From contig WACJ01000527.1 of NCBI GenBank assembly GCA_008973525.1, positions 992,001 to 1,056,000 of the forward strand: a stretch of 64,000 nucleotides of DNA, written 5' to 3'. Position 1 is the first letter of the stretch. Every line of letters starts with the position of its first letter. A program made the position numbers and the translations under genes. The stretch is from Stenopsyche tienmushanensis. Taxonomy: Eukaryota > Arthropoda > Insecta > Trichoptera > Stenopsychidae. The notes under the pieces are model-generated. The model worked only from the letters and a program-made list of their open reading frames with translations. It had not been told where the DNA came from and searched no databases. Shown here one piece after another: positions 11,346 to 22,605 of the stretch.

Positions 11346-11449
11346 AGACAATCATTAATCCTGACGATTGTCTGAAGTCCGTAGACTTAATCAACGACTT
11401 TACAGCACGTCACAATAGGCATACCAAATATTGTAATAACCATTGAAAG

Positions 11450-12110
11450 AACATGACTAATATAAAAACATGGGAGTATCTCGAGTTGAAATCTGCTATT
11501 TTTTTAATTCACGCAGACAAGCTCTTTCGACTTTTAAGACATTATCCGCCGCGGCTCTGCTTGGTGGCACGTATTCGGGAAGTCCAATTTTCGATGGCCA
11601 ATTGTTTGCGATTTATATGCATAGACTTATCCCAAACGCATTAAATCGCACGATTTCAGTGGCCAGTTCAAGTCGACACCGCGCGAGATAGCCATGTCCT
11701 CAAATCGCTCGTGCAGAATGTCCATCGTGGCATGCGCTGTGTAGTCCATCGTGCCATCCTGTTTGAACCACATGTCGTCGATGTCTATATCATCCAGTTT
11801 AGGCCACAATAAGTTGCTTATGATCGATCTGTAGCGCTCGTCGTTGATGGTTATGGCAATGTCAGGTTTCGTTTTGGAAGAAGTACGGACTGACGATTCC
11901 ACCAGACCAAAATCCGCACCAAATAGTGGCTTTCTCGGGATGAATTTGGTGTTGGTGTATCTCGTATATATTAGTATCGTCCCAAAACCGACAATTTTGC
12001 TTGTTTACACATCTGTTCATCCAAAAATTGTCTCTAAAGATGATTTTTTTTTGGCGAAATTTGGACCAAATTTTTATTGCTGGTTGTTTACTTTAGGTTT
12101 CTGGCTTAGT
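11450..12110 (-). mobile_element. decayed Tc/mariner-superfamily transposase relic
   Basis: Minus-strand translation at 11902-11627 contains an INDERYRSII block, then LDDIDIDDMWFKQDG, a HATMDILHERFED block and DLNWPLKSCDL. These match, from memory of the family, the common insect DDE transposase annotated as Tc3-like (DDMWFQQDG...NWPPRSCDL). Upstream minus-strand sequence to about 12.1 kb continues the homology in broken frames. Stops and frameshifts make it a fossil. Confidence 0.65.
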
Positions 12111-12529
12111 TAGATTTTTCGTTAGATAGATGCATTCCTGATGCAAAATTCGGCAAGTTAAAGTCACAGAAAGACCTTGTTCTTGTAAACGATGAGAAAT
12201 TGAGTGCCTCGGGTTTTTCCGTACACACTCACACACAGCAGCGATGTTTTCGGCAGACCTTGCATTTTAGTTACATTCAAGTATTGACTGATTATTTATC
12301 GAACCGGTTGACTCGAATCGAATCGAATCTGGCTGATTGTTTAAAAATCATTCGTACATTCAAACGAGATGGAAGCAAAAACGCCCTTTGTTACCTTCAT
12401 TCCACTTCAGCCCCAAGAATCATCAATATTTACTGCATTTTATGTGTCATAGCCTTATGAAAATTGATTCCAAGGGAGATTGGCCTATCGATTGTGATTC
12501 CCAAAAAATGTTCATCTTATAAATCGTGG

Positions 12530-13679
12530 AAATAATTTATTTATGCAATTGATCGCCGATTACCGATTATGACGTTTGATCGTCCCTTTAAAAACGTTAG
12601 GATTCTCGAGGACTTTTCATGAATATAGCAATAAAATCAAATGATTGATTGTGATGCTAATTGCAGACCATGTGGAAACCACATTTTTGACGACCTCAAA
12701 AAGTATATTGGCAAGTAGAGGAATAAATGGAAATTTGAATACATCATTCGTGCTACAAGACATATCCATACACCCTATATTTACAAAGTGTAATTACAAA
12801 ACACTTATACAAATATAGGCTCACAGGTCAGAGCAGGGTATGTACACAAATGTTAAAACCTAAAAAAAAAGTTTACCTGAAAATATATTTAAATTTATGT
12901 GTTCATTGAAGAGCTCTTCAATGAATGAGCAATAGAAGTAATTATTTAGAGAAGTCTGAATAAATTGCATCGTTCCAGGTTTCGCAGAAAATCTTCAGCT
13001 CTTCAGACATTCGGGCTTGAATTTGGAATGAGCCTTAATGATGGGATCAAGAAGAACAAGAAAATTATGAAGCACAATCTCTAAATAAATTGAGAATGGA
13101 TAAGTCTAAATACGTAATTCTTTGTCTGTCATTTTTTTCCGTGGGAACGCAATGAAAATAAGCTTTATACAATGTTTACAACAAATTAATAAATACATAT
13201 CATTATCAATATTAACAATACTTAGAAGGAACAATAGTAAAACGAAAAAAAATATATATTTAATTTTTGGGATAATTTTACGCGATGTGTTCAATTATAG
13301 CGTAAATATAATTAACACGCCGATATGCATGACAAATTTGCCATATAAATATATTTAGAAGATGTTTTAAACTTTTCGCTGACTTAATAACTTAATAACA
13401 AAAATAGGTCCTATCAAAAAATATTTGTTCATAAAGTTAATACCTAATAAAGCTGGCTCTTTTAAGAAGCTTATATTTGAAGATTTTGATAATCAATTTA
13501 TTAAATTACGTTCAATTACGAAAAATTTCTTTACTTGCCGTTATAATTCTTCCATAATTTAATCGCAGGATTTTAATATAAAAATCTTATAAAACAGGGC
13601 ACTACATCAAAGAAAATAGTAGCAAGGTCCGGACATTCAAATGAGTGCAAGAGAAGTGTTAAAAAATAGATAACTCACG
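12530..13679. other. intergenic AT-rich DNA
   Basis: No gene, repeat family or RNA gene recognised. The small open frames on both strands at 13106-13358 overlap each other and have AT-driven composition. Confidence 0.4.
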
Positions 13680-13995
13680 TTTTAAAAATTCAATGAATTC
13701 AGTTGAGTCTATAGTGGCGTATGTCGAATCTATTAGTCTAGCTGGATACAATTTTATGAAGAACTGTCAAATGGTAGGGACATTAGCCTATAGTGGTTTA
13801 TATTCTGGACTCTCACTGTAAAGATTCGGGTTCAAACGCTGAGTGTGGAATTTTTTTTCACCATACCGACAAATTTGGAAGATCGGAAATTAAATTATCA
13901 TTTAAAATAATGATGATATCGCTACTCAATCATAGATTCTCTCCTCTCCTTCATGAATTATAATTCCTATCCAAATATCCAAATAATCCTATACT
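13680..13995 (+). repeat. tRNA-derived SINE with upstream composite block
   Basis: Block 13680-13795 repeats the 11.1-11.3 kb sequence. It is followed by a tRNA-like head (CCTATAGTGGTTTATATTC), a B-box-like CGGGTTCAAACGC at 13828-13840, a poly-T tract with CACCATACCGACAAATTTGG, and GAAGATCGGAAATTAAATTA. The order matches the inverted copy at 9648-9775. Confidence 0.65.
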
Positions 13996-14186
13996 TACTT
14001 TACTGTGTGTGGAAGGCAAATGGGAAATTACCACATAATAAATCCTTTCTCTAGTAGCCTATGGGGATCGTCGATATATCGGATATTCAATTAAAATACA
14101 CATGCCATCTAAAGTAGAATCGGGAATCCTTGTTCTCTTTGGGTTAAAAAATCCAATGAAATACGAAATATTTCCATTTTCGACAG

Positions 14187-14325
14187 TCATTTAGAGCCGT
14201 AAAATTCAAGGGTTAACATGGAAAAATTTTTCAACTGATGCCTAGAAATAAATCCGCCACTGGTACAGGAATAACAAAGGACAATTTAATGTTATCTTCC
14301 TGACACGTCCTGCATCTGAATGCCT
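14187..14325 (+). repeat. dispersed repeat, internally deleted copy
   Basis: Related to 8048-8330 but lacking its central 130 or so bases. Shared blocks are GTCATTTAG, TTAACATGGAAAA, CCGCCACTGGTACAG, AATTTAATGTTATCTTCCTG and TCCTGCATCT. Confidence 0.55.
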
Positions 14326-16384
14326 TAATCTGATTTTTTACTTGCAGTGATAAATTTAGTTCTATCAACCATCAAGGATAAATCTTGCAACCATATTGGA
14401 TCAGAAAGCAAGCTTGTATCTTAATTTTGAATTATTAAAAACTGCCAAACTTCTTCGTTTGAACCCCAGAATCGTTTGAGAATCTTGTAGTAAGATAATC
14501 AAAGTACCCCAGGATACTAAGATAGACCGGAATATTCGCATTCTAAATCACTTAAGAGAGCGGAGAATTTTCGCTGATTTAAACCGCGAGATTTAATGAA
14601 ATTGATGACTTTTTTGACATATGACAATACATTTACCATGTGCATAGATTACTTGTTGATGTATAAATACAATATGTATGGTGAGTAATATCACACTTTT
14701 TTTAGTATTGTATTCATTTTATTGACTGGGCCACAAAAATATGCATTATGGGAGTTTGGTGATTTTTCGCCCTTATTTTTTCAGTTTTAATTTGTTTTAA
14801 ATAGTTAAAAAAAATTTTTTTGACGTAAATCTGGTAGGAGCGGCAAAGGGTTATATAGAGAAGATTTGTAGCCAATTTGAAGCAAATCTGTTGATTAGAC
14901 TTTGAGATATCATGTCAATCATGTTGAAAAAACTCGTTTAAATATTTGATCAAAGTTAAGATAAACTTAATTGCTGCGTCACTTAAATAGCTCTAATTAT
15001 GTAAATAATTGGAATTTTGGAAATTCCTTTGGATCACATATTCTTAAAGGTTCAAACTTTGAAAATATCCAAAGAAACATTGATTTTTCAAAATTATAGA
15101 CTATGATACCCTTAACCTTTCCCTAACCATGCTACGTATTTGGTGCGTCATATCGATATTCGATATGAAATATATCGTTGAAAGACCAAGTTAAGGTCTT
15201 TCGACTTTCTGAGCAAGACATTTTTATGGACGTAAATAAATTTATGACGTATCTTTTGCTTCTTGGATAACGATAAGACGAGTTTGAATGTAAGAAATTC
15301 TTGAACATATGTAGAATTTTCTTTTTTTAATTTATTTCTTATTTAGCAAGCTCTTATTTCTTGGTTAATTCTTGTTGCTCGAAGAGTCTTTTGAATGCCT
15401 TATTTACAACTGTGTAATTATTATCTTTGTACTGGCTGTAAGCTGCTCTTATAAAGGTAAAAATGATACATAAATTGTATTTTAGTTCTTGCTAAAAATC
15501 CAGTCACTCATAGATATCTCCAGGAAATCAGGCAAAGCCTGGATCGAATCAATCATCACAACCTTGAATTTAAAAATAATCATTACAATAAGAATCCAGG
15601 ATATTAGGAATAAGGATTGATATTATTAATATTAATTCTTATTTAACTATTATTATTTTTGGGGGAAAATTTTAATGACTCGAAGAATTGCATTTTTTCG
15701 ATGGTATTGTAAAATTAATGAAACATTCTAAAATACACATTAAGTTACAGGTCATTTTATGTGTTATTCTGTCACCTTATTTGTATCCTTGAACTGGAAA
15801 ACTTCGAATCATCATACGTATGATGACTCCTCTTTCTTCCGCGGAGATTGCTTTAATAATATTTTTTAACAATAAGCTGAATTCCATGCATATTTTCAGC
15901 ACAGGAAGAATACGAAGCAATAAATTAGCGCAACATACACATTATAATTGTACTGAATTTCGAAATAATATATTTTATCGAAATCACGAAAGTAACAAGT
16001 GTAAGAAAAATCACCTGCTGAAAAAACACAGGTGAAAATTCAGGTCGAAAAGATGTGGAAGAAACGTGAGCAAAAACACACTCGATTGAAAACATTTTCA
16101 TCGCATTCATGATTATGATCAACGAGAGTTCATATCATCGTCATTCGTTCTCTACACGCAGGCGAATACATTTTAGGGGTTCATCATCCCCCTGGATCGA
16201 AACACATGTTGCGGGAGCTCGAGGTTTTCACCTAATCAAACATATTTCATTTATGACCAATCATTTTCAACAATCACCACCAAAAATGTTGTACCTTCAA
16301 GCGAAAGGCTACGTCACCGACATCTTTACAAAAAACATATTTTGTTTGCTGGGTAAATTCAGAATAGCACATGTTACAACAACG
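14326..16384. other. intergenic DNA upstream of silk gene B
   Basis: AT-rich, no gene or known element recognised. The last 120 bases (about 16290-16384) show loose similarity to the region upstream of the gene A promoter, including a TTTGTTTGCTG / CTGTTTGCAG pair, so homologous flanking DNA may extend beyond the core promoter. Confidence 0.4.
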
Positions 16385-16515
16385 TCAATATTTGAGTCTA
16401 ACAAAGGCAATCAATCAATGCCAAATTGATCTACGGCAAACTGTTCGATGATCAACATTTACATGAGTCGTCCATATCGATAAATAGCCATCTACAGATG
16501 TTCAAAAGATCAGAC
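16385..16515 (+). promoter_or_regulatory. promoter of silk gene B
   Basis: TCAATATTTGAGTCTAA at 16385, AATCAATCAATGCCAAA at about 16409, CGATGATCAACA near 16446, GATAAATAGCC (TATA-like, AT start at 16480) and ATCAGAC at 16509-16515 occur in the same order as upstream of gene A. The TATA-to-initiator spacing is 29 bases here and 28 in gene A; the AATGCC-to-TATA spacing is 63 and 62. Confidence 0.75.
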
Positions 16516-16560
16516 GAAATTTGATATCGACCCCTAAGCTGTGTTTGAATGACCAGCAAA

Positions 16561-19500
16561 ATGTGGGTCAAATTTAGTTTCTTATTCCTGTTTCTCTTCT
16601 TATGGACCCAGGTATGACTTTTGATTTCTTTCGGCATCATTCACTCCATCTAAAATTAGACTAAAGCTATTCAAGCTCGGATCAAAAACATTTCGATGAT
16701 CGCTAGCATTAATGGGCAGCATGACTTAAAAGTGCATTTCTTAGATCTGAATTGAATACGCGAAAAATGCATAATCGCAAGCATCGTTATAGCAATTAAA
16801 ACAATTAAAAACGAAACAACTCTTCAACACATCAGCTTATTTGGACGTTACCTTTTTCTGCTTCAAAAGATTTTCGCTTTCGAATGCGCTTTATATCGAA
16901 GCATAAAGCAAATTCAACTGCTTTTCTCTTCTTCTTTATTCATTTACCACCAGCATAGAAACTTCTTGAATTTGAACTTCGAACAAATTGATTGATTCAT
17001 ATCCATAACCATAAGAAAACATACACGTCATGATGTGCTTATATCACTATCCAAAAATAAAGACATGAAGCTCTATCCAAATCATGCGGTTCGTTATTGT
17101 GAAATCATCTATTTAAAAAAAATCGCCAGATCAAGTGTTACCATTTAAACCGCAAAAATTCTGTCGATTTTTTATATTTTGAATTTAAAATAACACAATT
17201 AAAAGTAAATGTGTAAATATTTTTTGTGATAAGCCTTTGTTTGGATGATGGTACTGAGCCTGCTGATGAATATGTCATACGCTTCCATAACGTTTCCAAC
17301 TTCATTGAAGAATTGCTTCTGAAATATTCCCATTATTGTTTAAAGAATATCCTATATATACGTGACTCACACAGCCGCATAAGATAGTCTTGATTATTGA
17401 TATTGATCAGATCGAAAATCTAAGGAAAATTTCGAATGATTCTGACAGATCTGCTGCTATTTGGGCATAATATTCGGTGGTATCTATGCTAAGCGCTAAG
17501 TGACTCGACGGCGATGAAGGACGATGCTAACGATCGCCATGTCCATGACCTCCCAGTTCGCTCTAATCGACTCAGTGCAAGATATCTAAAAATGTTTATT
17601 GAAACTTTTATTTCGAACCTCAACTGGATGATTAGTTCTAGAGACATCTTAGTTTTAAACATTCCAAATGGGGAAGACGACAGAGTCTGATAAATGCCAG
17701 CGTCGAAATTAAGCCAAAATTATTATTTGTGCGCCGCTTTTGATTCTTATTGAAATATAAGAGGTTTACTGCTTGTCTAAGAATAAAGGCCCTGTTATGC
17801 TCACTCTGTTATGGCTATTAATCGCTCAAAACTATCAGTGGGCTTTTCTTTCAAATAAAAACGAATCGTATATTTGTTATATTATTATCGCTGCCTTGCC
17901 TTTTTTCTATTTACTTTAATCTATTTGCTCGTAAGATTTGACACTTTTCAGTCTTGTAAAGCTTCGGGTGGTTCCTACGCATTATAAACAATATTATCTA
18001 TGCGGGGTGATAGCTTCAGTAGAGTAAAATTGATAACACTTGACCTGGTGAAACTTGTGTGATCTAGTATTATTTTCGCTGTTATATTGTTTTTAACGTT
18101 CGCTGTTCATTTCCAAAGCGTTCAAAAATAGGTCAAAATAACTATGTCCTTCCTAAAAATAGAGCATATTTCTACATACATCGCTTAATTTTTGGTTTGG
18201 CAACGTTCTTAAGGGTATAAACCATGCTAACTGAAGCTTTTTCGATGATTTTCTCATCTCATGCTTCACTATAAAAATAATATGAGAAAATTCGTCGTTC
18301 CTTGTAGGAATAGTATTTTCTCTTGGATATTTTATTATACCCTTAAGCAACTTAAATTGCTTTCTGGAATTAAAATCGTTATCAATTAGCGCTTTAAAAA
18401 TAGCGCGTAAATCAAATATCGGGTGCATTTTGCTAAAAAAAACATTTTCCAATGACCAAGACCAAAAATAAGTTTTAAAGGGGTGTGTGTCACGTTTCAT
18501 CCGGTACATTCATTTTTATAGCAAAATATATACATAACGTACGTATGTAAATATTTTGGCATACTTATAGTAATTAACATTTTAAAATTAGAATTTGACT
18601 CACTTAACCCTTTGATTTGATCTAAAAATAAAATGATAACAATATTGATCGATGTTATGTTAAGTTGCACTTCAAATGATAATTCAATGCATTCTGCAAT
18701 ATTTCAGCAAAGCTTAGCATATATCTAAAAATAAAAGAAATTCCAAAAGGTGATAATGAAAATATTTAAAATCAATATTATTCTTTCAAATATAATTATA
18801 TATAGCATTAAAATAAGATATGTTTAAATATAAAACCAACCTGTTTCAACTCCATTTGCCGCAAATTAAAAGAAAGGCAATCTCTATGCGAAACCATTAT
18901 TCTTGAATTTAATTCGGATGACAAAAGGTTAAAAAGGTCATGTTCCATTCAATATTTTACTAACAACTTAATGCCTAACACCCAAGTCTGAGTTCCATCT
19001 AGACTGTTAAGTCATCGTTGCAGAGAATATAAAGCCCTTAGATAGTTAACAGTTAAACTCCCAGGATATAACCATGGTATTTAAAAAATGAAATCAAGCA
19101 ATAAAATTGCATTGCTGCTGCTATTAATTTTCTATTGATCTTTTTATAATATCCGAAAGGGTCCAATGTCACCCAACTAGAAGAAACAAACGCCTCACTT
19201 ATATAACCCATGTATTAAGAACTACAAATATTTTCCCTCCTGTTGAATATCAGATTCAAACGACAAAAATGATAGTGCACATAAAATTTTTGGTCGGCTA
19301 TGCTTCCCAGAGACAAATAAAATGGCAGAAAACAAGCGAACGACACAAATCAGACCGGTCACAGAATCATTAATAAGACAAGCGTTCCAGCGAAAAAAGA
19401 ATGATATTTATCGATACTATGAATTGAATTGTCAATCGGAAGTCAACTTTCACATGCGGAAGTCTCGAGGGGTCAAATTCTATAAAGATTTCGTCCGTAT

Positions 19501-22443
19501 GGATACCCTAATTGCTCGTTAAGGCACTTCCTTTCCTCCATCTTTTGCAGATAATACAAGGATTACCAATCAGAGATCACGCTCATATCGTCTCTAATGA
19601 ATCGCCAGCATTCGACGAAGTCGATAACGATAGCCCGTCTAATGGACGCGATATAATCATCGGCGATGTGAAAAAAGTCACAGACGAATCGAACGCTCTG
19701 ACCGAGAAAGATATCAAAGGGGACTTAAAAAGTACCTCCGATTCATCCGACAGGCATGAAAATAATTCACACGAAGGTGACAAAAAAAACAGTCGACCGG
19801 GAGTCGAAGAGTCTGAAAGCAAAAAGGAACACAGTAATGACAGCAATCGAATGGATAAAAAAGAACAGGAGAAACGTATTTTACCTGCAAACAAATCAGC
19901 TTCAGATACACCCGAGGATTTGGGAAGTAGTGGTGCCGCCTCGTCCGCTGCGAGCGCGTCGAATACCGAGAGTTCCGCAAGCCCTGCTGGAAGTGGCGCA
20001 GCAGCGGGGGCATCTGCCACTGGAAGCGGTGGAGGAGGGAGTGCCGCAGCAGCGGCGGCAGCATCTGCCGCTGGAAGCGGTGGAGGAGGGAGTGCCGCAG
20101 CAGCAGCTGCAGCTGCCGCGGGAAGTTCGGGAGGTGGAAGTGCCGCAGCAGCAGCGGCAGCATCTGCCGCTGGAAGCGGTGGAGGAGGGAGTGCCGCAGC
20201 AGCGGCGGCAGCATCTGCCGCTGGAAGCGGTGGAGGAGGGAGTGCCGCAGCAGCAGCTGCAGCTGCCGCGGGAAGTTCGGGAGGTGGAAGTGCCGCAGCA
20301 GCAGCGGCAGCATCTGCCGCTGGAAGCGGAGGAGGTGGAAGTGCCGCAGCAGCAGCGGCAGCATCTGCCGCTGGAAGCGGAGGAGGTGGAAATGCCGCAG
20401 CAGCAGCGGCAGCTGCCGCGGGAAGTTCGGGAGGTGGAAGTGCCGCAGCAGCAGCGGCAGCTACCGCGGGAAGTTCGGGAGGTGGAAGTGCCGCAGCAGC
20501 AGCGGCAGCATCTGCCGCTGGAAGCGGAGGAGGGAGTGCCGCAGCGGCGCGCAGCATCTGCCGCTGGAAGCGGGAGGAGGAGTGCCGCAGCAGCAGCGGC
20601 AGCTGCCGCGGGAAGTTCGGGAGGTGGAAGTGCCGCAGCAGCAGCGGCAGCTACCGCGGGAAGCGGAGGAGGTGGAAGTGCCGCAGCAGCAGCGGCAGCA
20701 TCTGCCGCTGGAAGCGGAGGAGGTGGAAATGTCGCAGCAGCAGCGGCAGCTGCCGCGGGAAGTTCGGGAGGTGGCAGTGCCGCAGCAGCAGCGGCAGCTA
20801 CCGCGGGAAGTTCGGGAGGTGGAAGTGCCGCAGCAGCAGCGGCAGCTGCCGCGGGAAGTTCGAGTGCTAGTGGCGCTTCGGGCAGCAGAAGTGCCGCAGC
20901 TGCGGCTGTGACTGCAGCCGCCGGGGGTGCAAGGAACAGCAGGGCTACAGCTGCTTCGGCGTCGGCAGCTTCTGCAGCTGCAGGCACTGGGAGCTGGGGA
21001 GGTTGGGGAGGATGGGGAGGAAGTACTACTGCGGGGTCAGCTGCCGCAGGAAGTTCTGCAGCAGCGGCGGCAGCTGCCGCGGGAAGCTCGGGAGGCGCAA
21101 GCGCAGCAGCAGCAGCTTCAGCTGCCGCGGGAAGTTCCGGGGGCGGAAGCGCCGCAGCAGCAGCCGCGGCTGCCGCGGGTAGCTCGGGAGGCGCAAGCGC
21201 TGCAGCAGCGGCGTCAGCTGCCGCGGGAAGCTCGGGTGGCGGAAGCGCAGCAGCAGCAGCGGCAGCTGCTGCAGGAAGTTCAGGGGGCGCGAGCGCTGCA
21301 TCTGCGGCGGCAGCTGCCGCGGGAAGCGGAGGAGGAGGAAGTGCCGCAGCAGCAGCGGCAGCTGCCGCGGGAGGCTCGAGTGCTAGTGGCGCTTCGGACA
21401 GCAGAAGTGCCGCAGCTGCGGCTGTGACTGCCGCCGCCGGGGGTACAAGGAACAGCAGGGCCACAGCTGCTTCGGCGTCGGCAGCTTCTGCAGCTGCAGC
21501 CACTGGGGGCTGGGGAGGTTGGGGAGGATGGGGAGGAAGTACTACTGCGGGGTCAGCTGCCGCAGGAAGCTCTGCAGCAGCGGCGGCAGCTGCCGCGGGA
21601 AGTTCGGGAGGCGCAAGCGCAGCAGCAGCAGCTTCAGCTGCCGCGGGAAGTTCCGGGGGCGGAAGCGCCGCAGCAGCAGCCGCGGCTGCCGCGGGAAGCT
21701 CGGGAGGCGCAAGCGCAGCAGCAGCAGCTTCAGCTGCCGTGGGAAGTTCCGGAGGCAGAAGCGCCGCAGCAGCAGCCGCGGCTGCCGCGGGAAGCTCGGG
21801 AGGCGCAAGCGCAGCAGCAGCGGCGGCAGCTGCCGCGGGAAGTTCGGGAGGCGGAAGCGCAGCAGCAGCAGCGTCAGCTGCCGCGGGAAGCTCGGGAGGC
21901 GGAAGTGCCGCAGCAGCAGCGGCAGCTGCCGCAGGAAATTCAGGGGGCTCAAGCGCCGCATCAGCGGCAGCTGCTGCCGCCGGAAGTTCGAATGCTAGTG
22001 GCGCTTCGGGCAGCAGAAGTGCCGCAGCTGCGGCTGTGACTGCCGCCGCTGGGAGCACAAAGGACAGCAGGGCCGCGGCTGCCTCAGCTTCTGCAGCCGC
22101 AGCGACTGGAGGCTGGGGAGGTTGGGGAGGATGGGGAGGATGGGGAGGAAGTAGTGCTGCCGGGGCAGCCGCCGCAGGAAGTTCGGGCAGCGGGAATTCA
22201 GAAGGAGGGAATTCTGCAGCCGCGGCGGCAGCTGCTGCTGGGAGTTCGGGTGGAAGTGATTCGACTGCCGGTATGAGTGCCGACGGATCGAGCGGTACTA
22301 ATAAAAGAAATAGACGCAGTTCAAATGAATACAATTCGAATGAATATGATGGATGGGAAGGCGATTCTTACTATGGTGGAAGAGAATCCAAACGTACACC
22401 AAACGTAAAACTCAATAATAATAGACCTTTTTATACTATATAA
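16561..22443 (+). CDS. silk gene B: acidic N-terminus plus poly-Ala/Gly/Ser repeats
   Basis: Secreted structural silk protein of unassigned type. Exon 1 (16561-16611) encodes MWVKFSFLFLFLFLWTQ and ends CAG at a GTATGA donor. Exon 2 starts at 19551 after TCTTTTGCAG, phase 0, with IIQGLPIRDHAHIV, completing a signal peptide. Residues about 25-150 are hydrophilic and charged, rich in Asp, Glu, Lys and Asn. Then come blocks of 8-9 Ala alternating with GSSGGG or GSGGGG. Three higher-order units each contain a WGGWGGWGG cluster (near 20995, 21511, 22114) and a GSRSAAAAAVTAAAG segment. The tail has NKRNRRSSNEY and ends NNNRPFYTI. An indel at about 20545-20552 breaks the frame; allowing for it the protein is about 980 aa. 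The composition recalls fibroin spacer and crystalline motifs, but the fibroin heavy chain N- and C-terminal signatures are not seen. Confidence 0.8.
16612..19550 (+). other. intron 1 of silk gene B
   Basis: GTATGA donor and a pyrimidine-rich TCTTTTGCAG acceptor. At 2,939 bases it is far longer than the matching intron of gene A. It holds no recognisable element apart from a promoter-like block and a signal-peptide-like short frame near 18.95-19.14 kb. A 118-residue minus-strand frame at 18153-18509 is not recognised. Confidence 0.75.
18949..19137 (+). pseudogene. possible decayed third silk promoter and signal-peptide exon
   Basis: TCAATATTT at 18949, AATGCC at 18970 and a TATA-like ATATAAAGCC (ATAAA at 19029) follow the order seen upstream of genes A and B. 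The AATGCC-to-TATA spacing is 59 bases, against 62 and 63. A short frame beginning at 19089 reads MKSSNKIALLLLLIFY and then stops at TGA, with no GT donor nearby. It lies about 460 bases upstream of exon B2, close to the 0.5 kb intron length of gene A. It could be a dead first exon of gene B or of the third silk exon. Similarity outside the named blocks is weak. Confidence 0.35.
20030..22260 (+). repeat. nested Ala/Gly/Ser-coding repeats of silk gene B
   Basis: Short units of about 54-60 bases (GCC GCA GCA GCA GCG runs plus GGA AGT TCG GGA GGT) are nested in three longer units. The longer units are marked by GSRSAAAAAVTAAAG and WGGWGGWGG segments and are spaced about 520 and 600 bases apart. 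GC content is much higher than in the flanks. Because units are GCN/GGN/AGY-based, all six frames stay open for hundreds of codons. Confidence 0.85.
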
Positions 22444-22605
22444 CTATATTATATTCATTTAAGCCAAACTTTACTAATAACTTAATTTGAACGAGTGTTT
22501 CGTAAAACAAAATTTATACGAAAAAAATGTTTTATAAAACGAGGCTCTATTCCTTATTGTGTCGCATGTGTGGTTTTCTTTTTAATATTTTTTCTGTTTC
22601 CACAG

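Noticed and set aside
18153..18509. 118-residue minus-strand frame in gene B's intron
   Set aside because: No recognised domain, splice context or repeat; it may be chance in AT-rich DNA, so it is not called as a gene.
19512..19550. Start codon at 19512 for gene B exon 2 (TTG-initiated frame MLVKALPFLHLLQ)
   Set aside because: The segment is the polypyrimidine tract before the TCTTTTGCAG acceptor. A spliced signal-peptide exon at 16561 in the right phase explains the gene better.
20582..22000. Cys/Arg/Ser-rich frames (CRSSSGSCRGKFG type) as an alternative product
   Set aside because: This is a shifted reading of the poly-Ala/GSSGGG repeat and would arise only through the frame break near 20.55 kb.
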